Below are positions 1 to 9,378 of a stretch of 64,000 nucleotides of DNA, piece by piece. This DNA comes from PLanc-01 sp034678485. Lineage in GTDB: Bacteria; Planctomycetota; Phycisphaerae; Sedimentisphaerales; Anaerobacaceae. Position numbers and translations under genes: made by a program. The stretch covers positions 20,266 to 84,265 of the forward strand of contig JAXDBU010000187.1 of NCBI GenBank assembly GCA_034678485.1, given 5' to 3'. A model generated the notes under the pieces. The model worked only from the letters and a program-made list of their open reading frames with translations, made no database searches and was not told where the DNA came from. Position 1 is the stretch's first letter, and every line of letters starts with the position of its first letter.

Positions 1-339
1 GAGGCCGACACCTCGGCCCGATGCGCCGCGACCAACGTAGGCGCCTGCCCCGCGGAGGATTTTGAACGCCGCAAGGAACTCGTCATCAAGCGGGCACAAA
101 AGCCATCAGCCCAGAACGAAGAACCGGGTCAGGAGCAGTCTGTACCCTTGATGACCGACGAGGAAAAGATCTTCGCCTATGTCAAGCAGCACGGCAGCAT
201 CAACAACTCCGAATGCCGCCAGGTGCTCTCGTCCGACTACGATCACGCTTCCTATCTACTCAAGAAGCTCCACAGCTACGGGCTGCTCGTGCGTGAAGGC
301 GACGGACGTTGGGCCCGCTATAGCCTGCCTTTGCCCTGA
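1..339 (+). CDS. Winged-helix domain protein, C-terminal part (5' end outside window)
   Basis: The reading frame is open from base 1 to a TGA ending at 339, so this is the 3' end of a gene that starts upstream. The last ~60 residues (EEKIFAYVKQHGSINNSECRQ onward) form a compact helix-turn-helix: a repeated-sequence helix, a recognition-helix-like DHASYLLKKL stretch and a wing ending WARYSLP. This is the pattern of the C-terminal winged helix found in AlbA_2/RecG-like regulators and in many antitoxin-type proteins. The preceding ~50 residues are polar and linker-like. DNA binding is inferred from the fold only; the catalytic or sensor part is missing. An internal ATG at 148 could make a 63-residue protein, but the open upstream frame argues for a longer parent. 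Confidence 0.55.
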   Translation, partial: EADTSARCAATNVGACPAEDFERRKELVIKRAQKPSAQNEEPGQEQSVPLMTDEEKIFAYVKQHGSINNSECRQVLSSDYDHASYLLKKLHSYGLLVREGDGRWARYSLPLP

Positions 340-823
340 GTGACAGATGCGCTGAGCAGCGCGGGATAGCACCTGCTCAAGGCCCTCATGGTTCGCAGGG
401 TTGTCCAAGACACTCCGGTCTTGGCATTGGCCCATATGGATAGTACCTGCCTGTGCGCCTGGGAGCAAGCTCCGGCGTTATCGCATCACAAGCACTCCAC
501 GTGAGGAGACTATCGCCCCTTCAGGCGGCGGTCTCTAAGCAGGCTATGAGTGCTGTATGGGGAGTCTATGAGCAGCCTACAAGCACGCTCTGGACGGGGG
601 TAGCCCAGGGGGGGGACACTCTCCAGAGATCAGGCTGGGAGCGGCTGACCTGTCCAGGCGCGTGGAATCCGGGATAGGGGGCATTGCGCATATGTCGGAG
701 GGAGATTCGCGTCTCTGGTATGAGTGTTGCTAAGGATTCTGCTGGGTATGGCGCTCTGGCCAGAATTGTCACAGCATGGTGTGCCCAGGATCACAGTGCG
801 GTTCCTGCGAAAGGAGAGAAGTC
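340..823. other. Intergenic, 484 bases, no gene seen
   Basis: No frame here has a good ribosome site or recognisable protein. It holds a run of eight G at 608-615. The promoter of the downstream sulfatase cluster is expected here, but I see no clear -35/-10 pair. Confidence 0.5.
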
Positions 824-2437
824 ATGAAACAAATGTCAAGAGTCTTCATCACGTTCGTCTGCGGATTTGCTCTGGCGGCACTTGCCTCGCCGGCAACAGT
901 GGCGGGGCAGGGCAAGAAGCCAAACATACTGGTCATCATGGGCGACGACGTCGGGCAGGCCAACATCAGTGCCTTTACCAAGGGGCTGATGGGCTATCGC
1001 ACGCCGAACATTGACCGTATCGCGCAAGAAGGACTGCTCTTCACTGACTACTATGCCGAGCAGAGCTGTACCGCCGGGCGGTCCACGTTCATCACGGGCC
1101 AGAGCGTCTTTCGCACGGGTTTGAGCAAGGTGGGGATACCCGCTGCCCCCCAGGGACTGCGGAATAACGACCCGACGATCGCCGAGATGCTCAAGCCTCT
1201 GGGCTACGCGACCGGCCAGTTCGGCAAGAACCACCTCGGTGACCGCAACGAGTTCTTGCCGACTGTGCACGGGTTTGACGAGTTCTTCGGCAACCTCTAC
1301 CACCTCAACGCTGAGGAGGAGCCAGAGGACTACACATATCCACAGGATCCGAAGTTCCGCATGATGTTCGGTCCTCGCGGTGTCCTCCGGTGCAAGGCCA
1401 GCGACCGGGACGACCCGACGGTGGACCCGCGCTTCGGCAAGATCGGCAAGCAGACCATTGAGGACACGGGGCCACTGACCAAGAAGCGAATGGAGACGAT
1501 CGACGATGAGACCTCGGCCGCGGCGATTGATTTCATCCAGCGGCAGACCACGGCCCGCAAGCCTTTCTTCTGCTGGTACAATGCAACACGTATGCACGTC
1601 TGGACTCACGTCAGGCCTGAGCACCGGAGTCCCCGGGGAGCGACGGCGCTCACCGAGTACGCTGACGGGATGATCGAGCATGACGCCACGGTTGGCACTC
1701 TGCTCAAGACGCTCGACGACCTGAGCATCGCGGACAACACCATCGTCATTTACACCACCGACAACGGCCCGCATGCCAATACCTGGCCGGACGCCGCGAC
1801 GACGCCGTTCCGCAGCGAGAAGAACACCAACTGGGAAGGCGGTTTCCGCGTGCCCTGTTTCATTCGCTGGCCGGGCCACATTACGGCTGGTCAGGTCACG
1901 AACGAGATCGTGAGCGGTCTGGACTGGCTGCCGACGCTGGCGGCCGCCGCCGGCGATCCCGACGTAAAGCAAAAGCTGCTCAAGGGTTACGCCGTGGGCG
2001 ACACAACGTATAAGGTCCACCTCGACGGCTACAACCTGCTACCCTTCCTCACTGGTCGAGAACCGAAGAGCCCGCGCCGTGAGTTCTTCTATTTCAGTGA
2101 TGATTGCGAGTTTCTGAACCTGCGCTACGAGAACTGGAAGTTCGTTTTCGCAGAGCAGCGCTGCACCGGTACGTTTGCCATCTGGGCCGAGCCCTTCACG
2201 CCGCTTCGTATCCCCAAGTTCTTTGACCTGCGAGCGGATCCTTATGAACGCGCCGACGTCACGTCGAATACCTACTACGATTTCTGTGTAAGACACATTT
2301 ATCTCATGGCACCCGCCATAATCTACGTCGAGAAGTTCATCGAAACCTTCAAGGAGTACCCGCCAAGCCAACTGCCTCAGTCTATCAGGATTGAACAGGC
2401 GCTGGACAAGATGAAGCAGGCTGGCGGTGCCCTGTAG
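824..2437 (+). CDS. Secreted sulfatase, Cys-type with CTAGR motif
   Basis: 537-residue family S1-type sulfatase that would hydrolyse sulfate esters in the periplasm or outside the cell. An N-terminal signal peptide (MKQMSRVFITFVCGFALAAL, then ASPATVAGQG) precedes the core. Visible active-site elements are the metal-binding MGDDVG (Asp41-Asp42), the formylglycine motif C82-T-A-G-R, GKNHLGD, MHVW, and the second metal pair in TTDNGPH. The modified Cys lies in CxAxR rather than the commoner CxPxR; family knowledge allows S, P or A at that position. The ATG at 824 is chosen because AAAGGAG sits just upstream and the signal peptide starts there; the frame extends upstream to 776 without a better site. 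It begins a same-strand cluster and is closely related to the sulfatase at 15972. Substrate is not predictable. Confidence 0.93.
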   Translation: MKQMSRVFITFVCGFALAALASPATVAGQGKKPNILVIMGDDVGQANISAFTKGLMGYRTPNIDRIAQEGLLFTDYYAEQSCTAGRSTFITGQSVFRTGLSKVGIPAAPQGLRNNDPTIAEMLKPLGYATGQFGKNHLGDRNEFLPTVHGFDEFFGNLYHLNAEEEPEDYTYPQDPKFRMMFGPRGVLRCKASDRDDPTVDPRFGKIGKQTIEDTGPLTKKRMETIDDETSAAAIDFIQRQTTARKPFFCWYNATRMHVWTHVRPEHRSPRGATALTEYADGMIEHDATVGTLLKTLDDLSIADNTIVIYTTDNGPHANTWPDAATTPFRSEKNTNWEGGFRVPCFIRWPGHITAGQVTNEIVSGLDWLPTLAAAAGDPDVKQKLLKGYAVGDTTYKVHLDGYNLLPFLTGREPKSPRREFFYFSDDCEFLNLRYENWKFVFAEQRCTGTFAIWAEPFTPLRIPKFFDLRADPYERADVTSNTYYDFCVRHIYLMAPAIIYVEKFIETFKEYPPSQLPQSIRIEQALDKMKQAGGAL

Positions 2438-2610
2438 CCGCCGGGCGTCCCGCAGTCGCAGTGCGACTTTCCCTCGCTCGACTACGTGCACCGCTCATAG
2501 GAACATTGACTCAGATGGTCACCGAACCGGCTGGAACGGAGAGGCGAAGCGAAAAGCTGCTCCTGCCTTTCTCCGTTCCCCCCGGTTCGAATGAGAAGGA
2601 AAAGAAAGCT

Positions 2611-3600
2611 ATGAAACGGCTGAATTACGTCGTACTCGCTGTGCTCGCCGGGCTGGCCGTGGCAACGACCGCGTATGCTGCCGATCCGTTGCCTTCCTGG
2701 AATGACAGCTCCGCCAAGAAGTCCATCCTTCAGTTCGTTACTCGGGTGACGCAGCAGGGCTCGCCGGAGTTTGTATCTCCGGCCGAACGGATCGCGGTCT
2801 TTGACAACGACGGCACGCTCTGGGCGGAGCAGCCGATGTACTTTCAGTTCCTGTTCATGCTCGACCGTGTCAAACTGCTGGCGCCCCAGCACCCGGAGTG
2901 GAAGACAGAAGAACCGTTCGCCTCTTTGCTCAAGGGTGACGTGAAAGCGACCCTTGCGGGCGGCGAACGAGCCTTGGGCCAATTGCTGATGGCCACACAC
3001 GCAGGCATGACCACGGAAGAGTTTGAGAAGATCGTCAGTGATTGGATCGCGACCGCGAAGCACCCCAAGACAGGGCGGTTGTTCACCGAGATGGTGTATC
3101 AGCCGATGCTCGAACTGCTTGCCTACCTGCGGACAAATGGATTCAAGACGTTCATCGTCTCCGGCGGCGGCATCGAGTTCATGCGTCCGTGGTCGCAGCG
3201 AGTCTATGGCGTGCCGCCAGAGCAGGTCATCGGCAGCAGCCTCAAGACGAAATTCGACATGCGCGACGGCAAACCGGTGCTTGTCCGTCTGCCCGAAATT
3301 CACTTCATAGACGACGGCCCTGGCAAGCCCGTCGGTATCCAGATGCACATTGGCCGTCGTCCACTGGCGGCCTTCGGTAATTCCGACGGCGACCTGCAGA
3401 TGCTCCAGTGGACCGCCGCGGGCAGTGGCCCACGCTTGTGCCTGTACGTCCGCCACACTGACGCCGAGCGGGAATGGGCGTATGACCGCCAGTCCTCGAT
3501 TGGCCGCCTGGACAAAGGCCTCGACGAAGCATTGGCGAAGGGTTGGACCATCGTCGATATGAAGAAGGACTGGAAGACCGTCTATCCTGTGGAGAGATAG
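2611..3600 (+). CDS. Exported HAD-superfamily phosphatase
   Basis: 329-residue haloacid-dehalogenase-superfamily hydrolase with a signal peptide (residues 1-24, ending AYAA). Motif I is VFDNDGTLW with nucleophile Asp65 and acid Asp67. Motif II is the Ser in FIVSGGG near residue 183. Motif IV is GNSDGDLQM near 257. This arrangement resembles phosphoserine-phosphatase-like members acting on small phosphomonoesters. Start at 2611 follows GAGAAGGAAAAG; the frame upstream to 2461 lacks a signal peptide. It lies 173 bases after the sulfatase and 32 bases before the next gene, so co-transcription is likely. A role in dephosphorylating products of polysaccharide or phosphoglycan breakdown in the periplasm is inference. 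Confidence 0.82.
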   Translation: MKRLNYVVLAVLAGLAVATTAYAADPLPSWNDSSAKKSILQFVTRVTQQGSPEFVSPAERIAVFDNDGTLWAEQPMYFQFLFMLDRVKLLAPQHPEWKTEEPFASLLKGDVKATLAGGERALGQLLMATHAGMTTEEFEKIVSDWIATAKHPKTGRLFTEMVYQPMLELLAYLRTNGFKTFIVSGGGIEFMRPWSQRVYGVPPEQVIGSSLKTKFDMRDGKPVLVRLPEIHFIDDGPGKPVGIQMHIGRRPLAAFGNSDGDLQMLQWTAAGSGPRLCLYVRHTDAEREWAYDRQSSIGRLDKGLDEALAKGWTIVDMKKDWKTVYPVER

Positions 3601-3632
3601 CAGATAACAGGACGAAAGGAGAAAGCAACGTT

Positions 3633-4448
3633 ATGAAGGCTAAAGAGGCATGGGTCGTGTGTTTGGCGGGTATGTTCTGCCTGTGTAGTTTCTCGGGCGC
3701 GAAGGCCCAAGAACAGCCGGCTCACAAGATCACCGCTCAGGAAGTAGCGGAGATGCTGGCCGACCCATCGGCGACGATCACCTATCTGAATGCAGCCTAT
3801 CGAACATACCAGGACGTGGGCCCAAACGACGATACGAACCAGGAGCTTCGATTGAACGGCGCAGGTTTTCTCAATCTGCCGAACGATACGTCGGTGCTGT
3901 ACCGGGCGTTTCTGCCCTTGTATTCAACCGAGTTCCCGTTCGATGACCAGGGCGTGGGCGACGCTCTGCTCTCTGCGTATTGGGTCCCCAAGAAGGGCAA
4001 CTTGATCCTCGGCTATGGCGGCGCGCTGATCACGCCGACGGCCTCCGAAGACTACTTCGGCTCCGGCAAGTGGTCAGCGGGACCAACGCTCGTCGTGGCC
4101 CAGAAGGTGCCGGGGAAGTTCACGGTCGGCGGATTGCTCACGCACGTCTGGTCTTTTGCAGGCGAAGAGGACCGCGACGAGGTTAGCCTGACCACCATCC
4201 AGCCCGTGGCGACGTTCTTCCTGAACAAGAAGGGCACATCGGTCAGTCTCATGTCGGAAACCACGTACAACTGGCAAGCCGATGAGGACCCGTGGCAAGT
4301 GCCTGTGACTGTCGGACTTGGTCAGATCCTGCCTCCGATCGGCAAACAGTTCATTGGGGTAGCCGTAGCGGGCACCTACTACGCCGAAAAAGCCGACTAT
4401 GCGCCGGAATGGGACATCCGGCTGACCGCGTCGGTTGTCTTCCCCTGA
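3633..4448 (+). CDS. Outer-membrane transporter-like beta-barrel protein
   Basis: 271 residues. A signal peptide (ends SGAKAQ) is followed by a mature chain of alternating hydrophobic/polar segments rich in Gly and aromatic residues, ending in a beta-strand with a hydrophobic final residue pair (LTASVVFP). This is typical of small outer-membrane barrels of the 'transporter/neuromedin U-like' and phenol-degradation MetA-like groups. Segments such as LLSAYWVPKKGNLILGYGGALITPTA match the usual barrel hairpins of that group. AAGGAG stands before the ATG at 3633. Neighbours suggest passage or tethering of substrate for the flanking sulfatases; that is inference from context only. Confidence 0.65.
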   Translation: MKAKEAWVVCLAGMFCLCSFSGAKAQEQPAHKITAQEVAEMLADPSATITYLNAAYRTYQDVGPNDDTNQELRLNGAGFLNLPNDTSVLYRAFLPLYSTEFPFDDQGVGDALLSAYWVPKKGNLILGYGGALITPTASEDYFGSGKWSAGPTLVVAQKVPGKFTVGGLLTHVWSFAGEEDRDEVSLTTIQPVATFFLNKKGTSVSLMSETTYNWQADEDPWQVPVTVGLGQILPPIGKQFIGVAVAGTYYAEKADYAPEWDIRLTASVVFP

Positions 4449-4595
4449 GTCGAGAGCGTTCTTGCTCCGACCGGACAGGGCGAAGATCAAATTCTGGATG
4501 GCGAGTCTTCGCTTTCCAGAAAGAAACGGCCTGGCGTATTGCCCGCGTGGGCAGTGGATCTGAAAGGTAAGGCATCTTAGAGACAAGGAGAACGA

Positions 4596-5324
4596 ATGAA
4601 GATGGGAATGAAGGTAATGTTCATGGCTGGCGTTCTACTGGCGACCGCATCGGGGCTCATTGCCCAGGATGAGCACTGGGACTTCGAAGTCACGCCCTAT
4701 TTCTGGGCGGCTGGAATCGACGGCGAGGCGACGGTCCAGGGCAATCACGCGGATATTGATGCGGACTTCGAAGATATCATCGACGCGGTGGATGCCGGAG
4801 TAGGCCTGATGACCACGGCCCGCCGGGATTCCTTCGTGGTCTGGGGTCAGTTCGACTATGTCGGCATGGACACGGATGAACTGGACGACGCACCTGCGGG
4901 TGGCTCGATCCAGACGGACAGCTTCCTGGCGGCGCTGGCTGCCGGCCTCCGATTCGACTTGCCGCTCAAGGGCTCTACCATCGACGTTATGGCTGGCTTA
5001 CGGTATGGCTGTGTGAAGACCGAGGTGGAGATCACCGGCGTGGGCAGTGGGGAGGACACCGAGGATCTCATCGATGGCATCTTCGTGTTGCGCCCCAATG
5101 TTCGTCTGACGGAGAGGTGGCATTTCAATCCGACGTTCCTCGTCGGCGCAGGCGACTCGGAATTGACCTGGGAAGTGCAGCCGACCATTGTGTACCGGAT
5201 CAACGAGGATCTGGCGCTCCGCGCGGGATATCGCCGGGTGTTCTACGACATCGAAGGCAACGGGGGCAACGGTCTCGAGCTCGCTTTCCAGGGCCTGCTC
5301 GTAGGTGTGGACCTGCTGTTCTAA
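4596..5324 (+). CDS. Outer-membrane beta-barrel protein, paralogue of the 17683 gene
   Basis: 242 residues. A signal peptide (to about residue 23, LIAQDEH) precedes a chain beginning WDFEVTPYFWAAGIDGE, ending in the strand GLLVGVDLLF with a terminal Phe, the classic barrel-assembly signal. Alternating strands (VVWGQFDYVGMD; TIDVMAGLRYG; LALRAGYRRVFYDIEG) support an outer-membrane-protein fold of about eight strands. AAGGAG is placed 7 bases before the ATG. The protein at 17683-18414 is plainly the same family; each is near a sulfatase. Function unknown; a structural, binding or pore role is possible. Confidence 0.72.
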   Translation: MKMGMKVMFMAGVLLATASGLIAQDEHWDFEVTPYFWAAGIDGEATVQGNHADIDADFEDIIDAVDAGVGLMTTARRDSFVVWGQFDYVGMDTDELDDAPAGGSIQTDSFLAALAAGLRFDLPLKGSTIDVMAGLRYGCVKTEVEITGVGSGEDTEDLIDGIFVLRPNVRLTERWHFNPTFLVGAGDSELTWEVQPTIVYRINEDLALRAGYRRVFYDIEGNGGNGLELAFQGLLVGVDLLF

Positions 5325-5443
5325 CCACATCCGTCTCACCTGCGGCGAGACGAGAAAAGCCATGTGGTGGATGGGAGAGATTCCGTCAGGATCGTTCCTT
5401 GAAGCAGGCAAACAGTGAGAAAACAAATGCCAAGGAGACAGAC

Positions 5444-7876
5444 ATGAGGTGGCAAACGACGAGAATCCTCAGTGCCGTCATCTGCACGGTCATTGGCTCG
5501 GTGCTGGCGGCGGGAATTCCATTCATCAGCCGCGCATCCGCGCAGGAGGTGCTGCCGGCGCCGGCGGCGCCGTTCAAAGGGCAGATCGCACTGAGTTCCA
5601 AAGACTCGAAGTCTGATTTCCCCAAGCCGGTTCAGACGCCCAAGGGTGCGCCCAACATCGTGCTGATTCTGCTGGACGATGTTGGCTTCGGCGCGTCGAG
5701 CACGTTCGGCGGGCCGTGTCAGACGCCCACGTTGGACCGGCTGGCCCGGAATGGTCTGCGCTACACGCAGTTCCACACCACAGCCCTCTGCTCGCCCACG
5801 CGGGCGGCGCTGCTGACCGGCCGCAACCACCACTCAGTTCACACCGGCGTCATCATGGAGTTGGGGACAGGCTACCCCGGCTACGACACCCTGATGGGTA
5901 GGGACACCGCGACCGTTGCGGAGATCCTCAAGCAGAAGGGCTGGAACACCTCCTGGTTCGGGAAAAACCACAACGTGCCCGACTGGCAGACGAGCCAGGC
6001 CGGGCCGTTCGACCTCTGGCCCACGGGCCTGGGCTTCGAGCATTTCTATGGCTTCCTCGGCGGCGACACGAGCCAGTGGCGCCCGGCGGTATTTGAAGGC
6101 ACCCGACCTATCGAGCCGTACATCGGCAACCCGGACTACAACTTCGATTACGACATCGCCGACCAGGCGATCCGGTGGGTGCGCAATCAGAAAGCGGTTG
6201 CCCCGGATAAGCCGTTCTTCCTCTACTATGCGCCGGGAGCCACCCATGCCCCGCATCATCCGAAGAAGGAATGGATCGCAAAGTACAAGGGCAAGTTCGA
6301 CCAGGGCTGGGACCAGGTCCGCGAGGAGACCCTGGCTCGGCAAAAAAAGCTGGACATCGTCCCGGCTGATACCCAGTTGACGAAGCGCCACGCGGAGTTG
6401 CCCGCCTGGGATTCCCTCGGGGCCGAGATGAAGGAGCTCAACGCCTACATGATGGAGGTGTACGCGGCCTACCTCTCCCAGACGGACTACAACGTCGGCC
6501 GGGTCCTCGATGCCATCGAGCAGTTGGGCCAGCTCGACAACACGCTGGTCATCTACATCGTCGGCGACAACGGCGCGAGCGTCGAAGGGAACATCCAGGG
6601 TTCGCTCAACGAGGTTGCCTCCCTCAACCGAATCCCGGAAGACTTCAGGCAGATGCTCAAACGCAAAGACGACCTGGGCACGTGGAAGACCATCAACCAC
6701 TACCCGGTCCCCTGGGCACACGCGATGAGCACGCCGTTCCAATATGCCAAGGGATATGCTTCGCACTACGGCGGCACTCGCAATGGCATGGTCATCTCCT
6801 GGCCTGCCGGCATCAAGGATCGCGGCGGCATCCGTGCCCAGTGGCACCACACAATTGACATTGTGCCGACCCTTCTGGAATTATGCGGTTTGCAGCAGCC
6901 GTCCGTCGTCAACGGCGTGGCCCAGAAGCCCATCGAGGGCGTCAGCATGGCCTACACCTTCGACAACGCCAGAGCGTCATCGACACGACGGACGCAGTAT
7001 TTCGAGATGTTCGGCATGCGGGGCATCTATCACGACGGCTGGGTCGCCTGTACAACGCCCTTGATGCCGTTGGGGGACTCGGGCGACCCCACGAGCGACG
7101 TCATCACTGGCTACAAGTGGGAGCTTTATCATGTCGAAGAGGACTTCAGCGAGGCCGTGAACCTGGCCCCACAGAACCCTGGCAAGCTCCAGGAACTGCA
7201 ATTGCTGTTCTACGCGGAGGCCGCCAGGTACAATGTCCTGCCTCTGGAACACAACCGGGTTCCACGACTCGACGTGTCCATCCGTCCCAGCTTGACGCGA
7301 GGGCGGACCGAGTTCACCTACAACGGATGCGTCTCTCGCATTCCGGAGGGCGCCGCGCCCGACTTGAAGAACAAGTCGTTCCGCATCACCGCCGACGTGG
7401 TCCTTCCGAAGGGCGACGAACAGGGGGTCGTCGTGACACACGGCGGAATCGCCGCGGGTTATGCGTTGATGTTCGAGGCCGGCAAGCCGGTGTACCACTA
7501 CAACTTCGGGAACGTCGCTCACTTCCGCGTCGCGGCCCCGGACGCCCTGACGCCCGGCAAGCACACCGTCGTCTTCGACTTCCGGTACGACGGCGGCGGC
7601 ATCGGCAAGGGCGGCGCAGGGACGCTCCGCGTGGACGGCAAGCAGGTGGCCCAGGGGCGCATCGACAACACCATGCCCCTTCGCATCGCATTGGATGAGA
7701 CGTTCGACGTGGGCAAAGACACCGGAACGCCCGTGCACGAGGGCTATGACGTGCCGTTCGAGTTCACCGGACAGATCGAGAAGGTGGTCGTCAGCCTCGG
7801 GGAGGCCAAACTCTCTGCTTCCGATCAGCAGAAACTCCAAGGCGCCGATCGCGAGGTAGCGCTCGCGATGCAATAG
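5444..7876 (+). CDS. Large secreted arylsulfatase, canonical CSPTR motif
   Basis: 810 residues. A signal peptide (about 1-34, ending ASA) precedes the sulfatase core. LLDDVGFG binds the metal; the formylglycine motif is C116-S-P-T-R followed by AALLTGRNHH; FGKNHN, THAPHH and VGDNGA supply further active-site residues. This belongs to the long (~780-residue) AtsA-like arylsulfatase group, distinct from the CTAGR enzymes at 824 and 15972. The last ~200 residues form a separate beta-rich, jelly-roll-like domain (SFRITADVVLP to KVVVSLGE), perhaps for carbohydrate binding. The ATG at 5444 is chosen because AAGGAG precedes it and the signal peptide starts there; the frame runs upstream to 5117 but overlaps the 4596 gene. 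Same-strand cluster member. Confidence 0.93.
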   Translation: MRWQTTRILSAVICTVIGSVLAAGIPFISRASAQEVLPAPAAPFKGQIALSSKDSKSDFPKPVQTPKGAPNIVLILLDDVGFGASSTFGGPCQTPTLDRLARNGLRYTQFHTTALCSPTRAALLTGRNHHSVHTGVIMELGTGYPGYDTLMGRDTATVAEILKQKGWNTSWFGKNHNVPDWQTSQAGPFDLWPTGLGFEHFYGFLGGDTSQWRPAVFEGTRPIEPYIGNPDYNFDYDIADQAIRWVRNQKAVAPDKPFFLYYAPGATHAPHHPKKEWIAKYKGKFDQGWDQVREETLARQKKLDIVPADTQLTKRHAELPAWDSLGAEMKELNAYMMEVYAAYLSQTDYNVGRVLDAIEQLGQLDNTLVIYIVGDNGASVEGNIQGSLNEVASLNRIPEDFRQMLKRKDDLGTWKTINHYPVPWAHAMSTPFQYAKGYASHYGGTRNGMVISWPAGIKDRGGIRAQWHHTIDIVPTLLELCGLQQPSVVNGVAQKPIEGVSMAYTFDNARASSTRRTQYFEMFGMRGIYHDGWVACTTPLMPLGDSGDPTSDVITGYKWELYHVEEDFSEAVNLAPQNPGKLQELQLLFYAEAARYNVLPLEHNRVPRLDVSIRPSLTRGRTEFTYNGCVSRIPEGAAPDLKNKSFRITADVVLPKGDEQGVVVTHGGIAAGYALMFEAGKPVYHYNFGNVAHFRVAAPDALTPGKHTVVFDFRYDGGGIGKGGAGTLRVDGKQVAQGRIDNTMPLRIALDETFDVGKDTGTPVHEGYDVPFEFTGQIEKVVVSLGEAKLSASDQQKLQGADREVALAMQ

Positions 7877-7947
7877 AAAACAGGGAAAGCAGGCCCTTCA
7901 GGACCCGCCTTCCCTCGGGATGTGCCGAGCAGAACACAAGGGAACAT

Positions 7948-8136
7948 ATGTTGACTGCCTCCAGATGGTTACTGGCATTCGCTGGCTTCTGGCTGATGTT
8001 CGACGCAGTTGCGATCATCGCGGGGATACCCAATCCGCTCTTCAACTGGCCAATGCCCTGCCCTGTGACTCTATTCTCTCTTGGGCTGGGTGTTCTGCTT
8101 CTTTCCCTGAGCAGCAGAGCGTTCAAAAAGGGATAG
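7948..8136 (+). CDS. Small two-helix membrane protein
   Basis: 62 residues, almost all hydrophobic. Two predicted membrane helices (WLLAFAGFWLMFDAVAIIAG and VTLFSLGLGVLLLSLS) flank a short Pro/Asn/Trp-rich loop, and the end is basic (RAFKKG). AAGGGA precedes the ATG. It sits between the large sulfatase and the lipoprotein on the same strand, so it is probably in the operon. I do not recognise the family. Confidence 0.55.
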   Translation: MLTASRWLLAFAGFWLMFDAVAIIAGIPNPLFNWPMPCPVTLFSLGLGVLLLSLSSRAFKKG

Positions 8137-8166
8137 AGAATGACCCATGTCATAGGAGCAACAGAA

Positions 8167-8787
8167 ATGAAACTACAGCAAACAAGAACACTGAGATGGA
8201 CGATGTTGGTATGGTTGGCAGGCGGTCTGTTGTTCACGTCCTGCTCGTCATCCTCCAAGCCGCCGGCCGACAACGTGATGGTCTCGGCCGCTTACGTCGA
8301 AGGCGTGCCGGGCGGAACCCTGGTCAACACGTACCAGACGACCGCCACAGTGACAGGTATCGACGTTGCCCAGCGCAAGGTGACCTTGGTCAGTTCGGAC
8401 GGCACCCGGACCACCTTCAAGGCCGGGCCTGAGGTTATCAACTTCGACCAGATTCGGGTCGGTGACCAGGTGAAGGCGACGATGACGGAGGAACTTATCG
8501 TGTCCTTGCGGGGAGAACAAATGCCGCGCACCGATGGCGAGACCGTCACAGTTGCCTTGGCTCCCAAAGGGGCCAAACCAGGGGGAGTCATTGCCAACAC
8601 CGTGGAGGTCACTGCCAAGGTCAAATCGATCGACGTGAAGCGACACAGAGCCACTCTCCTATTCCCGGACGGCAAATCAAGGACTTTTGCGGTCCGCCCG
8701 GATGTGGACCTGACGAAAGTGCCCCTCGGCCAAGAAGTGGCCATCTGTGCTACTGAATCGCTGGCGATATTCGTGGAGAAGCCGTAG
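8167..8787 (+). CDS. Lipoprotein with two copies of an OB-like repeat
   Basis: 206 residues. A signal sequence with a lipobox (GGLLFTSC) predicts lipidation at the Cys and anchoring in an envelope membrane. The mature part contains two related ~60-residue units: TTATVTGIDVAQRKVTLVSS (to LRG) and TVEVTAKVKSIDVKRHRATL (to the end). Both have the pattern 'A-V-x-S/GID...RKVTL..SDG..RTF..GP', typical of the small beta-barrel in DUF5666-type periplasmic proteins. AGGAG lies 8 bases before ATG 8167, which decides the start over 8140. Function unknown. Confidence 0.7.
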   Translation: MKLQQTRTLRWTMLVWLAGGLLFTSCSSSSKPPADNVMVSAAYVEGVPGGTLVNTYQTTATVTGIDVAQRKVTLVSSDGTRTTFKAGPEVINFDQIRVGDQVKATMTEELIVSLRGEQMPRTDGETVTVALAPKGAKPGGVIANTVEVTAKVKSIDVKRHRATLLFPDGKSRTFAVRPDVDLTKVPLGQEVAICATESLAIFVEKP

Positions 8788-8818
8788 CCCGACAAGAAAC
8801 GGGTGCTGTGGAGTACTC

Positions 8819-9346
8819 ATGAGCCACCGACGCACAAGAAGACAGGCCAGAGCAGCCGCACTGTCTCCAAGCAGGCGCCATTATCCCCGAGCAGCGGCTT
8901 TCGTTCTGGCCATAGCCGTGATCGGTTCGATTGCCTATGCGCTATGGGAAGTGAATCACCACAATACGGGATCTCCGGCGGCGCCAGAAGCCGCTGTTCA
9001 ACCGGCAAACCTACCTGCTGTTGCGGGTCAGCCCAAGGCGAACTTCCAGAGGTTGAAAGGCCGATGGCTTCGTCCCGACGGCGGGTACATTCTGGAAGTC
9101 GCCAACGTTCTGGACAGCGGCGTGATGGAGGTGTCGTACTTCAATCCACGACCGATCCGTGTGTCCAGGTCGGAAGCGTCCTGGGATGGCGCTCAGATGA
9201 CGGTGTTCATCGAATTGCGGGATACCAACTACCCCGGATGCACGTATCGCCTCTTATACCTTCCGGCCAGTGATCAACTGGCGGGGATCTACTACCAGGC
9301 AGCCATCCAGCAGCAGTTTGAAGTGGTCTTTGTTCGAATGAAGTGA
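8819..9346 (+). CDS. Single-pass membrane protein of unknown function
   Basis: 175 residues. A very basic N-terminus (SHRRTRRQARAAALSPSRRH) leads into one membrane helix (AAAFVLAIAVIGSIAYALW), then a Pro/Ala linker and a ~110-residue soluble beta-rich domain. The positive-inside rule puts this domain outside the cytoplasm. It contains FQRLKGRWLRPDGGYILEV and a conserved-looking YRLLYLPASDQLAGIYYQA, resembling small lipocalin-like or stress-type domains. GGAG is 6 bases before the ATG. Last member of the sulfatase-cluster strand run. Function not recognised. Confidence 0.65.
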   Translation: MSHRRTRRQARAAALSPSRRHYPRAAAFVLAIAVIGSIAYALWEVNHHNTGSPAAPEAAVQPANLPAVAGQPKANFQRLKGRWLRPDGGYILEVANVLDSGVMEVSYFNPRPIRVSRSEASWDGAQMTVFIELRDTNYPGCTYRLLYLPASDQLAGIYYQAAIQQQFEVVFVRMK

Positions 9347-9378
9347 TTTCTTGTTTCCTCCGGTCGTGAGATGGGAAT

